Shown piece after piece: positions 1 through 5,293 of a DNA stretch of 7,544 bases. The stretch spans positions 1 to 7,544 of the forward strand of contig DAWB01000203.1 in assembly GCA_002505805.1 (NCBI GenBank). Direction: 5' to 3'. The stretch comes from Methanosaeta sp. UBA80 (GTDB lineage: Archaea; Halobacteriota; Methanosarcinia; Methanotrichales; Methanotrichaceae). Positions within the stretch are counted from its first letter, which is position 1, and every line of letters begins with the position of its first letter. Both the position numbers and the translations under genes were made by a program. The notes under the pieces were generated by a model that was not told the origin of the DNA, made no database searches, and worked only from the letters and a program-made list of their open reading frames with translations.

Positions 1-422
1 CCCTCTACATATCGGTCCGGCAGGAAGCGCTCGCACTTGGGGCAGTAGGCCAGCTCGATCTCCTGGGGGTAGACGTGGCCGCCATCCATCAGGGATCGGA
101 CCATCTCCTGGGTCCGATGGTGACAGGCGGGATCATCGGTGTCCCCGAAGTGGTCGAAATTGACCTCCATCTCCCGGAAGACCTCCTCGAAGTGCTGGTG
201 GTACTGGGATACAAGGGCCTTGGGAGTCAATCCCCTGGCCTCGGCATTGACCACTATGGGAGTCCCATGAGCATCAGAGCCGCATACGAAGAGAACCTCC
301 CGGCCCATCTTCTTGCATCCTCTTACGAAAATATCTGCCGGCACATAAGTTCTTAAATGCCCGATATGACAGGGCCCGTTGGCATAGGGCAGGCCGCAGG
401 TTACCAGGATTGGCGATGACAA
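1..422 (-). CDS. metG: Methionyl-tRNA synthetase, N-terminal part (3' end cut by window edge)
   Basis: Cytosolic class I aminoacyl-tRNA synthetase that charges tRNA-Met with methionine using ATP. The 140 codons visible encode the start of the Rossmann catalytic domain: [13 protein letters not shown] at residues 5-17, the class I HIGH signature H19-I-G-H22, the [10 protein letters not shown] segment at about 47-55, and the beginning of the zinc knuckle insert (CPKC, residues 127-130, then [10 protein letters not shown]). All these are standard for archaeal and bacterial MetG. The frame is closed upstream by TAA at 443-441, so no ATG start is possible; the choices are GTG at 431 or TTG at 422. 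I prefer TTG because a GGAGG at 438-434 lies 11 bases before it but only 2 before the GTG. The protein continues beyond position 1, so anticodon-binding and any C-terminal tRNA-binding domains cannot be judged. It is divergent from the surface-protein gene at 613. Confidence 0.93.
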   Translation of the reverse strand, partial: MSSPILVTCGLPYANGPCHIGHLRTYVPADIFVRGCKKMGREVLFVCGSDAHGTPIVVNAEARGLTPKALVSQYHQHFEEVFREMEVNFDHFGDTDDPACHHRTQEMVRSLMDGGHVYPQEIELAYCPKCERFLPDRYVE

Positions 423-458
423 TGAGAACACCGCCTCCGCTTATGCCATAACAGGCAG

Positions 459-466
459 ATATAGGT
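459..466 (-). promoter_or_regulatory. Candidate TATA box for metG
   Basis: On the minus strand GGAAACCTATATCTG carries a TATA-like CCTATATC preceded by a purine-rich GGAAA that could act as a BRE. A start of transcription about 26 bases downstream (near 436) would give a very short metG leader. The box at 521-530, read on this strand as ATTATATACA, is an alternative that would give a leader near 75 bases. Inferred from spacing only. Confidence 0.4.
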
Positions 467-520
467 TTCCCAGGATGGGAGAGATGATCTGGCAAATCTG
501 GGAAATGCGCCTGGATAAAA

Positions 521-530
521 TGTATATAAT
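521..530 (+). promoter_or_regulatory. Candidate TATA box for the surface-protein gene at 613
   Basis: TGTATATAAT follows an A-rich GATAAAA that could be a BRE. Transcription would start near 552, giving a leader of about 60 bases that contains the ribosome binding site GGGGGTAT (602-609). The element is nearly symmetrical, so it could also fire toward metG. The rest of 423-612 holds no convincing gene. Confidence 0.5.
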
Positions 531-612
531 CGAATGTCAAATGCAGTGGATGGAATTGTATTGGCCTTGATATCGCAGGCTTGAGCAATAGCCGATTAAA
601 TGGGGGTATCAG

Positions 613-1641
613 ATGAGATCGATTATCATACTTATGGCCCTTCTTCTGGCAATGGCTTCGGGAACCGCCCTGGCCCTGCCGCTAGAGGGCAGCAACGAGA
701 ATGCGACTGTGGTGATCTTCGGATCCGGCCGGACTCCTGTGGAGGATGAGAATGTCACTCTGGAGATCTTGAAGGTGGACGTCGGGCTGATGGGAGCTGA
801 GAATGCCAGCTATGAGCTTGTGGATCAGAATGATCTGGTCTACACCCCCGGCCTGTACCGGTCTCTCTCTTCTGGTAAGAAAGCCGTCTACTTCCTCACC
901 GAATGGGACAGCCTGTTCAAACTGATCAATGTGACGCCGGAGGGGTCGGATCCCATTTACATCAACTGGTGGATGACTCCCAATGCCAGCAATGACAGAA
1001 TCAAGATCAGATACTATGGAATCACCGACAGCTCGATAAATTCCGATGAGCAGATGCTGGTTCTTCAGGTCAGCGTTGAAAACATAGGAGACCGGAGCAT
1101 CTATGTAACTCCCTTTAACTTTACCCTCTTCGACCAGTGGGGCTGGCCATATCAGCCCACATTGGGATTTGATGCGGAGACCGTGGCTCCAAGCAGCGGG
1201 ACGGATCGATTGCTGCTTGGCTTTACCGGCCTGTCTCCTGTCTTCAGACCTGCCGCCATGGCCTATGATTACGGCACACCGGAGGGAATGGTAATAGAGT
1301 TTGAGAAAGATTATGTGCCTCTCTCCGATGAGCTGGTCTATGGAAATGCTTCAGCCAGCCATGCCGCCGGCAATGATACCAGAGCCCAGGGGGAGGTGGC
1401 TGCAGAAGCACCGGTGGACCAGTCTGCCAATCAGACCGAAGAAGTAGTTGCACCAGAGCAGGCTCCGGAAAGCCAGAATGAGAGCATAAAGCTCAGCGAT
1501 CTGGATGAGAAGATCGCTGCCAGCAAAGCACGCCTCAATGCCAAGATGGGTGAGCTGGATAAGATGAATCAAGGGGCAAACGATACCGCCACATCGAGCA
1601 TGGCTGTGAACAATTCCACAGCCACCACCACCTCCCTGTGA
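613..1641 (+). CDS. Sequon-rich exported surface protein, first of two tandem paralogues
   Basis: Function unknown; predicted exported protein. Residues 1-21 form a signal peptide (basic MR, hydrophobic core, ATG-encoded start, likely cut after TALA). The mature part begins LPLEGSNENA. Residues about 125-235 resemble the beta-sandwich seen in DUF4352/telokin-like extracellular domains: RIKIRYYG, then alternating strands LVLQVSVENIGD, then NFTLFDQWGWPYQ (168-181) and a LSPVFRPA segment. Thirteen N-x-S/T sequons occur (N30, 47, 64, 106, 124, 169, 245, 254, 273, 289, 323, 333, 334), crowded in the Ala/Glu/Thr-rich tail after 245, which looks extended and glycosylated. Residues 293-317 are a charged helix or short coiled coil (SDLDEKIAASKARL). 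No PGF-CTERM or C-terminal membrane anchor is seen. The start is supported by GGGGG at 602-606, 6 bases before ATG. It shares its domain plan with the product of 1771-2694. The DUF4352-like fold is a tentative reading. Confidence 0.85.
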   Translation: MRSIIILMALLLAMASGTALALPLEGSNENATVVIFGSGRTPVEDENVTLEILKVDVGLMGAENASYELVDQNDLVYTPGLYRSLSSGKKAVYFLTEWDSLFKLINVTPEGSDPIYINWWMTPNASNDRIKIRYYGITDSSINSDEQMLVLQVSVENIGDRSIYVTPFNFTLFDQWGWPYQPTLGFDAETVAPSSGTDRLLLGFTGLSPVFRPAAMAYDYGTPEGMVIEFEKDYVPLSDELVYGNASASHAAGNDTRAQGEVAAEAPVDQSANQTEEVVAPEQAPESQNESIKLSDLDEKIAASKARLNAKMGELDKMNQGANDTATSSMAVNNSTATTTSL

Positions 1642-1671
1642 GCGGTATTCCAGAGAAGAATGGATAAAGGC

Positions 1672-1700
1672 CCGGGATCTGATGCCACCCGGCGCTTTTA
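1672..1700 (+). terminator. Weak hairpin plus T tract after the first surface-protein gene
   Basis: CCGGG at 1672-1676 can pair with CCCGG at 1688-1692 over an 11-base loop, followed by TTTTA at 1696-1700. A short T tract alone is often enough for archaeal termination. The stem is short, so the call is weak. Confidence 0.3.
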
Positions 1701-1739
1701 TTGCCTGAAACAAGAAAAGGCTAATAGGTCACCCAAAGG

Positions 1740-1747
1740 ATTATATC
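1740..1747 (+). promoter_or_regulatory. TATA-like box placed for a leaderless start at 1771
   Basis: ATTATATC, preceded by CCCAAAGG, is centred about 27 bases upstream of the ATG at 1771. At normal archaeal TATA-to-start spacing the first transcribed base would be at or next to the A of the ATG. No good Shine-Dalgarno is present (only a weak TAGGTAT, 1757-1762). Confidence 0.45.
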
Positions 1748-1770
1748 ATAACATTGTAGGTATGTTATAG

Positions 1771-2694
1771 ATGAAATGGAAGGCTTTGGCGCTGGTGCTG
1801 TTACTCCTGCCGGCAAGCGCCCTCGGATATCCCCTGCAGTCCAGCAACGGCGTTGTCAACTGCACCATATTCGGCACCTTCAAGGACTCCGGATTTGGCG
1901 GATACTCATCATCCGACTCCAATTCCGTGCTGGTAGTTGATGCCTCATTGGGCAGGATAAACCAGAGCGATAATTCACCCATAGAGGCGGCATACACTCT
2001 TACCGATGGAAACGATCGAATCTATAAAACCCGATCCGAGTATGTCAAAGAGCTGCAAAATGGCCGGCAGCTCATCGGCTTTGTTGTGCCCAGGGAGACC
2101 ATAGCCAAGAGCCTGACCATTGATCTTTCCCAGGATAGCAGCGGGGGAGAGCAATTTATGCAGCGCTTTCCCGATCTGGTCAACCTCAGCAATGACAATG
2201 TGACCATTCTCTATTATGGCCTGCTTCGCTCCAGCATCGCTTCCCAGAAGAAGACGTTGGAACTGGATGTGGCCATAACCAATAACGGCACAGATAGAAT
2301 GGAGCTGGATGCAACAAATTTCACATTGAAGGACCAGTGGGGCTGGGTGTATCAGAGCAAGGAATATGATAGCTCCACCAGGAAGGGCATAAAATCCATG
2401 GTTCTGGAGCCAAATGCCACCATCCGGTCCGCTCTAGCCTTTGTCTCTCTCTCTCCCCAGAGTCGGCCGGTGGAGCTGGTCTACAGGTACTCCGACCAAA
2501 TATCCATGACCTTGAATATAGATACCGAGGCTGGGCTGGGTTCTCAAGATAAATGCCTTGATAGCAAGGAGGCCGAGGAGACGGACTCCAGCCTGGCCGG
2601 CTCCATAAAAGCCACCAAAGCCCGGCTGGCCAAGGTCAAAAAGTTCAATAACAGCGAAGAAAATGAAGAAGCTAAGGGGCATGACGAGCTGTGA
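1771..2694 (+). CDS. Sequon-rich exported surface protein, second tandem paralogue
   Basis: Function unknown; predicted exported protein homologous to the product of 613-1641. Signal peptide at 1-19 (MKWK, then a Leu/Ala/Val core, likely cut after ASALG); the mature N-terminus YPLQSSN matches LPLEGSN of the neighbour. Shared landmarks are ILYYG (146-150) against IRYYG, NFTLKDQWGWVYQ (183-195) against NFTLFDQWGWPYQ, LSPQSRPVELVY against LSPVFRPAAMAY, and the C-terminal SIKATKARL against KIAASKARL. Eight sequons are seen (N30, 64, 138, 143, 172, 183, 215, 293). It differs by a Gly/Ser-rich insert at 41-52, two cysteines (C31, C262) where the neighbour has none, and a shorter charged tail ending HDEL. 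That tail resembles a eukaryotic ER-retention signal only by chance. No membrane anchor other than the signal peptide. Spacing of 129 bases from the upstream gene and its own TATA-like box suggest separate transcription. Confidence 0.85.
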   Translation: MKWKALALVLLLLPASALGYPLQSSNGVVNCTIFGTFKDSGFGGYSSSDSNSVLVVDASLGRINQSDNSPIEAAYTLTDGNDRIYKTRSEYVKELQNGRQLIGFVVPRETIAKSLTIDLSQDSSGGEQFMQRFPDLVNLSNDNVTILYYGLLRSSIASQKKTLELDVAITNNGTDRMELDATNFTLKDQWGWVYQSKEYDSSTRKGIKSMVLEPNATIRSALAFVSLSPQSRPVELVYRYSDQISMTLNIDTEAGLGSQDKCLDSKEAEETDSSLAGSIKATKARLAKVKKFNNSEENEEAKGHDEL

Positions 2695-2726
2695 TGAACG
2701 GAGACGGTGACAAATCTCTAAGGCTG

Positions 2727-2737
2727 CCTTCTTTTCT
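2727..2737 (+). terminator. Possible T-rich terminator after the second surface-protein gene
   Basis: The pyrimidine run CCTTCTTTTCT lies about 35 bases after the stop codon, with no clear stem ahead of it. Archaeal RNA polymerase can stop at such T-rich runs without a hairpin. Weak evidence. Confidence 0.25.
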
Positions 2738-2766
2738 ACCGAGATGAACAAAAAGAGAGAGGCCTG

Positions 2767-2788
2767 AGGGGCAGAGATATTTACCCCT
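2767..2788 (+). promoter_or_regulatory. TATA-like box inside an AGGGG/CCCCT dyad, upstream of the TPR gene
   Basis: AGATATTTA (2774-2782) is centred about 28 bases before the ATG at 2807, again consistent with a leaderless or nearly leaderless transcript; no Shine-Dalgarno is present. It sits between AGGGG at 2767-2771 and CCCCT at 2784-2788, a perfect 5-base inverted repeat. A regulator bound to that dyad would cover the TATA box, but the repeat may be chance. Confidence 0.4.
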
Positions 2789-2806
2789 GGCTCAAAGAAC
2801 TATGCC

Positions 2807-3478
2807 ATGAAAGCTGCAATTATCACATTCTTTGGTCTGGCAATGATGCTGCTCGCCCCGGCGGAGTGCCAGTCGGCCCAGAGTTATTCAGATCAGGCTT
2901 ATAGCTACTTTTTATCCGGGAACTATGAGCTTGCCGCTTCAACATATGACCGGGCCATACAGCTTGAGCCCAACAGCACCGCTTTATGGAATAATAAAGG
3001 AAGGGCTCTGGCACCGCTGCAGCGCATTGACCAGGCCATCTACTGCTTTGATAGATCCATTGCCATCAATCCCGATGACCCCGAATCCCTGAACCTCAAG
3101 GCCATAGCCCTCTCTCAGGGGCTGAAGATGGATGATCAGGCCATATTGCTCTTCGACAGGGCTCTGGCTATCAACTCCTCTTATTTCGATGCCTGGAATG
3201 GAAAGGGCATGGCTCTGGCCAACCTGGGAGATACGGCCGGCGCCCTGCAATGCTTTGAAAATGCGGTCCAGATGAGGCCCAAGGACCCCCAGGCCTGGAA
3301 CAATAAGGGAGTGGTCCTGCTCAAGATGCAGAGATACGAGGAGGCACTGGGCTGCTTTAATCAGGCCCTTTCCATCGATTCCCACAATGAGGCTGCCCTG
3401 CAAAATAAAGAGAGCACCCTTCAAGCTATGAAGGAGCCTGCTACACTCCGTTTAGGAAGCAGCGCAGCATCCCTCTGA
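2807..3478 (+). CDS. Exported tetratricopeptide-repeat (TPR) protein
   Basis: Protein-protein interaction scaffold, probably outside the cytoplasmic membrane; partner unknown. A signal peptide or N-terminal anchor occupies residues 1 to about 23 (MKAAIITFFGLAMMLLAPAEC). The Cys at 21 is not in a proper lipobox because Glu precedes it. Five 34-residue TPR units follow in an almost unbroken array: about 24-57, 58-91, 92-125, 127-160 and 161-194, each ending in the family pattern A-I/L-x-L/I-x-P/S-x-x (AIQLEPNS, SIAINPDD, ALAINSSY, AVQMRPKD, ALSIDSHN). The WNNKG/WNGKG form in repeats 2, 4 and 5 is typical of the TPR units common in methanogens. A sixth helix (195-209) caps the array and the tail is Ser/Ala-rich. 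Two sequons (N56, N123) fit an exported location. It follows two sequon-rich surface proteins on the same strand. Standard length for a 5-repeat protein; no sign of truncation. Confidence 0.9.
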   Translation: MKAAIITFFGLAMMLLAPAECQSAQSYSDQAYSYFLSGNYELAASTYDRAIQLEPNSTALWNNKGRALAPLQRIDQAIYCFDRSIAINPDDPESLNLKAIALSQGLKMDDQAILLFDRALAINSSYFDAWNGKGMALANLGDTAGALQCFENAVQMRPKDPQAWNNKGVVLLKMQRYEEALGCFNQALSIDSHNEAALQNKESTLQAMKEPATLRLGSSAASL

Positions 3479-3506
3479 GTCGATCTGTATTCGGAGCGGC
3501 AGCCTC

Positions 3507-3513
3507 ATATAAA
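3507..3513 (+). promoter_or_regulatory. Candidate TATA box for the small secreted protein gene
   Basis: ATATAAA within CTCATATAAATG, 34 bases before the GTG start at 3544. It would place the transcript start near 3537, slightly downstream of the GGGGG ribosome-binding-like run at 3532-3536, so either the start of transcription is a few bases earlier or the run is not used. Confidence 0.4.
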
Positions 3514-3543
3514 TGTTCGACAATCATCGAAGGGGGCAGAAGA

Positions 3544-3999
3544 GTGGGAAAGCTGATTTGTTTGCTGATAGCTGCGGCAGCACTGATCTGGGCCGCCGGG
3601 GCGGAGATGCCCTTGCAGTTCACCCAGGCCATGAATAGCGGCCATGGAGAAGATCGCCTTGCCGTGATGAATTATGATAGCGGGGCATCCTTTTCCGAGG
3701 AGTACAGCAATGTAGAGCGCCTGGAGAGAGAGACAAAGGTGAGGACGGGAGCATTCGCTGGAGCCCCATCCGGATCCAGCGGCGGCGGACTTGAGGCCAG
3801 CATCAACTCCAACGTGATTGGCACAGCCCATATCGGCTGGCAGTCATATGATCCGGCTCCCGACAGCCGGGGCCGCCATCAGCTTTTGGGCCGCAGCGTG
3901 GAGGATCTCACCGGGGTCTTCTCCATTGAGAAGTTCATCCAGCTCTGGTCGAACAGCAGCCCGGGAGAGATCAGCGTGGACTGGCTGCCCTGCTGTTGA
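3544..3999 (+). CDS. Small secreted protein of unknown function with C-terminal Cys-Cys
   Basis: I do not recognise an established domain. The 151-residue product starts at GTG with GGGGG 7 bases upstream; no in-frame ATG gives a better signal peptide. Residues 1-20 are a signal peptide (MGK, hydrophobic Ala/Leu/Ile core, likely cut after AAGA). A polar middle (about 40-85) ends in a Gly/Ser-rich linker (APSGSSGGG, 74-82). The C-terminal part looks like the conserved core: VIGTAHIGW (91-99), DSRGRHQLLGRSVEDLTG (107-124), FSIEKFIQLWSN (126-137), and it ends VDWLPCC. Adjacent cysteines at the extreme C-terminus could make a vicinal disulfide, hold a metal or be modified. One sequon (N137). It is the last of four consecutive genes for exported proteins. 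Continuation in another frame beyond the stop (to 4078) has poor composition, so I see no frameshift. Confidence 0.72.
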   Translation: MGKLICLLIAAAALIWAAGAEMPLQFTQAMNSGHGEDRLAVMNYDSGASFSEEYSNVERLERETKVRTGAFAGAPSGSSGGGLEASINSNVIGTAHIGWQSYDPAPDSRGRHQLLGRSVEDLTGVFSIEKFIQLWSNSSPGEISVDWLPCC

Positions 4000-4149
4000 G
4001 ATTGGATCAAATATATATGAGAATTCGATTGTTGAAAATGCTATCATGGAAAAATTATACAGAAATTATTTAATTTAAGTGCAGTCAAACTTCTAAAAGA
4101 AAGTTATTAATATTTCCGGGATCAAGCAATTGCTGCGAGGCTGCCTATT
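4000..4149. other. AT-rich intergenic gap before the metallopeptidase gene
   Basis: This stretch is clearly richer in A and T than its surroundings. It holds TATA-like runs at 4009-4018 (AAATATATAT) and 4104-4114, and a 10-codon ATG frame at 4046-4078 that has no support as a gene. No RNA fold, repeat or mobile-element end was recognised. Confidence 0.5.
4104..4114 (+). promoter_or_regulatory. Candidate TATA box for the metallopeptidase gene
   Basis: TTATTAATATT preceded by A-rich TAAAAGAAAG. Transcription would start near 4136, giving a leader of about 14 bases that begins with GAGG (4137-4140), a modest ribosome binding site 9 bases before the ATG at 4150. Confidence 0.45.
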
Positions 4150-4656
4150 ATGGAAGTCGTGGTAAAGAGATCTGCGCGACGCAAAAAGACCATCTCCGCC
4201 AGGATGGTAGGTGGTGTAATGGAGGTGCTGGCCCCTGCCCGCATATCCGATGCTGCCCTGGCCGGCCACATCCAGAAGCTGCGCTCTCGCCTGGAAAGAA
4301 AGAGCTATCCTAAAGACGACAGCCATCTCCAGGAGCGAGCCAGCCTGCTGAACCGCAAATACTTTCAGGGGAGCCTCTGCTGGAACAGCATTCAGTATTC
4401 ATCAAACCAGGAGCGCAGGCGGGGCTCCTGCAACTGCCTGGCCAGGACCATTAAGATCAGCAGCAATCTGGCTCATCTTCCCCAGTGGGTGGAGGATTAC
4501 GTGATTGTGCATGAGCTGGCCCATCTCATCGAGCCCAACCATGGCCCTAGGTTCAAGGCTCTGGTGCACCGCTACCCTCTGGCCGAGAGGGCCATTGGAT
4601 TTCTCATGGCCCGCGAGAGCCTGGACAAGAGCAGCTCTGGCGGAAATAAAAAATAA
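4150..4656 (+). CDS. Short YgjP/DUF45-type zinc metallopeptidase (M48-like)
   Basis: Predicted cytosolic zinc-dependent hydrolase or peptidase of the YgjP-like (DUF45) group; true substrate unknown. H121-E-L-A-H125 gives two zinc ligands and the catalytic Glu122, and H131 in the PNHGPRF segment is the third ligand. The N-terminal RSARRKKTISARM (7-19) and VLAPARIS (26-33) are family hallmarks. Downstream, RYPLAERAIGFL (141-152) is the usual closing helix. At 168 residues it is shorter than the common form of about 230, because the segment between the N-terminal strands and the helix at 57-70 is compact. Residues 50-152 recall the short subfamily that I remember from actinobacteria (LSARYLDG, NQRSRWGSC, DYVLLHELAHL). 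Here the usual RWGSC reads RRGSC (90-94), losing the conserved Trp. No signal peptide or membrane segment. It is the last plus-strand gene before convergence with uspA. Confidence 0.88.
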   Translation: MEVVVKRSARRKKTISARMVGGVMEVLAPARISDAALAGHIQKLRSRLERKSYPKDDSHLQERASLLNRKYFQGSLCWNSIQYSSNQERRRGSCNCLARTIKISSNLAHLPQWVEDYVIVHELAHLIEPNHGPRFKALVHRYPLAERAIGFLMARESLDKSSSGGNKK

Positions 4657-4681
4657 AATATCTGGCCGGTTTTATCCGGCC
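4642..4681 (-). terminator. Hairpin terminator for the uspA unit
   Basis: GGCCGG at 4664-4669 pairs perfectly with CCGGCC at 4676-4681 over the 6-base loop TTTTAT. Read on the minus strand the hairpin is followed by AGATATTTTATTTTTTATTT, a long T-rich run, which fits a stop for transcripts coming from uspA and the small membrane-protein gene. On the plus strand no T run follows, so it may stop metallopeptidase transcripts only weakly. The T run lies inside the last codons of the metallopeptidase gene. Confidence 0.65.
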
Positions 4682-4699
4682 TCCTCCTGAGAGGCAATT

Positions 4700-4810
4700 T
4701 TAGCTTGAACCAATGAGGCTGATGACGAAGTAGCCCAGGATGACGCCCAGCACGAATACCAGGGCAAAAGAGCTGTAGATCAGGGTTTCGCCTAATACAA
4801 GAGCTTCCAT
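4700..4810 (-). CDS. 36-residue single-span membrane protein coupled to uspA
   Basis: Not recognised as a named family. The frame runs from ATG at 4810 to TAA at 4702-4700 and encodes 36 residues. Residues 1-8 (MEALVLGE) carry the only charges, two Glu; residues 10-34 are one continuous hydrophobic helix with G22-x-x-x-G26, a common helix-packing motif; the protein has no Lys or Arg at all. The start lies 4 bases after the uspA stop (4817-4815), and GTGAGATGA just upstream offers a weak ribosome binding site, so translation is probably coupled to uspA. A strong hairpin and T run follow its stop, which makes it the last gene of the unit. Gene-like support is the spacing, coding-like third bases and the coherent transmembrane segment. 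It could be a small regulator or subunit of a membrane complex that UspA serves; this is inference. Confidence 0.66.
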   Translation of the reverse strand: MEALVLGETLIYSSFALVFVLGVILGYFVISLIGSS

Positions 4811-4814
4811 AAAC

Positions 4815-5246
4815 TCATCTCACTACCAGCACTGGGATCGTAGCCCAGTAGAGAACCTTCTGAACAACGCTGCCGATGAGGAGCTTGGTGGCACCGGACT
4901 CGCCGTGGCTACCCATGACGATGAGGTCCGCCTTTTCGGCGCCGGATACATCAATGACTGTGTTTGCGGGAGCGCCGATTCTAACGATGGCATCTACATT
5001 GACTCCCATCTTTGCCCCCATGGCCTTGATGTCGTCAACTGCCTTCCCGCCTGCGACCTTCAGCTTATCTTCGACCTCTTTTCTATCGGAACCAAGCTGT
5101 CTCACTGCGCTGGCAATAACGACCTCATTGATTACATTGAGCGCTATAACCTGAGCGCCTAGTGCCTTAGCGAGCTCCATGCCCTCCTCAGCGGCTTTCT
5201 TGGATTTGTCTGAGCCATCCGTGGCAATCAATATCCGCTTGTACAT
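4815..5246 (-). CDS. Universal stress protein, ATP-binding UspA family
   Basis: Cytosolic stress or energy-sensing protein of the UspA fold, normally a dimer. It opens with MYKRILIATDGSDKS, where D10 is the usual adenine-site aspartate, and closes with IPVLVVR. The nucleotide-binding signature G-2x-G-9x-G-S/T is intact: G112-SH-G115, nine residues, G125-S126. This places it with the ATP-binding (MJ0577-like) type, not the type that lacks the motif. V38 and a 143-residue length are normal. The start is supported by AAAGGTGGGAT about 6 bases upstream and a TATTTATA box at 5292-5285. The small membrane-protein gene follows after 4 bases, suggesting that the two act together; Usp proteins often partner with membrane transporters in prokaryotes. 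Although on the same strand as purE, it has its own promoter just after the purE stop. Confidence 0.95.
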   Translation of the reverse strand: MYKRILIATDGSDKSKKAAEEGMELAKALGAQVIALNVINEVVIASAVRQLGSDRKEVEDKLKVAGGKAVDDIKAMGAKMGVNVDAIVRIGAPANTVIDVSGAEKADLIVMGSHGESGATKLLIGSVVQKVLYWATIPVLVVR

Positions 5247-5283
5247 CCTATCCCACCTTTGGTGCGTTAATCATACTGACATC

Positions 5284-5292
5284 GTATAAATA
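5284..5292 (-). promoter_or_regulatory. TATA box for uspA
   Basis: On the minus strand GCTATTTATACGAT supplies a near-consensus archaeal TATA box starting 2 bases after the purE stop codon. Transcription would begin near 5261, leaving a leader of about 15 bases that contains the AGGTGGGAT ribosome binding site. This separates the uspA unit from the aro-purE operon. Confidence 0.62.
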
Positions 5293-5293
5293 G

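Noticed and set aside
475..570. 31-codon ATG frame, unusually rich in Met and Trp, between metG and the gene at 613
   Set aside because: It runs across the best TATA box in the region and has no convincing ribosome binding site; composition looks like translated non-coding DNA.
1660..1770. 36-codon frame ending directly before the ATG at 1771
   Set aside because: It covers the putative terminator and TATA box, has no hydrophobic or conserved-looking segment, and lacks a good ribosome binding site. The abutting stop is probably coincidence.
2688..2694. C-terminal HDEL on the second surface protein as an ER-retention-like signal
   Set aside because: Archaea have no endoplasmic reticulum; the match is four residues at the end of an acidic tail.
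2867..2872. Cys21 of the TPR protein as a lipobox cysteine
   Set aside because: The residues before it (PAE) do not fit a lipobox, since Glu replaces the required small residue.
3818..4078. Overlapping frame downstream of and inside the small secreted protein gene, possibly a frameshifted extension
   Set aside because: The Arg/Ser/Ala-rich translation inside the gene and the AT-rich tail after it look like an out-of-frame shadow; the main frame has a coherent signal peptide and ends naturally.
4876..5162. Plus-strand open frames opposite uspA, and similar long plus-strand frames opposite purE, chorismate mutase and shikimate kinase
   Set aside because: They are antisense shadows of genes identified by clear family motifs, and they show no recognisable domain or start signal.
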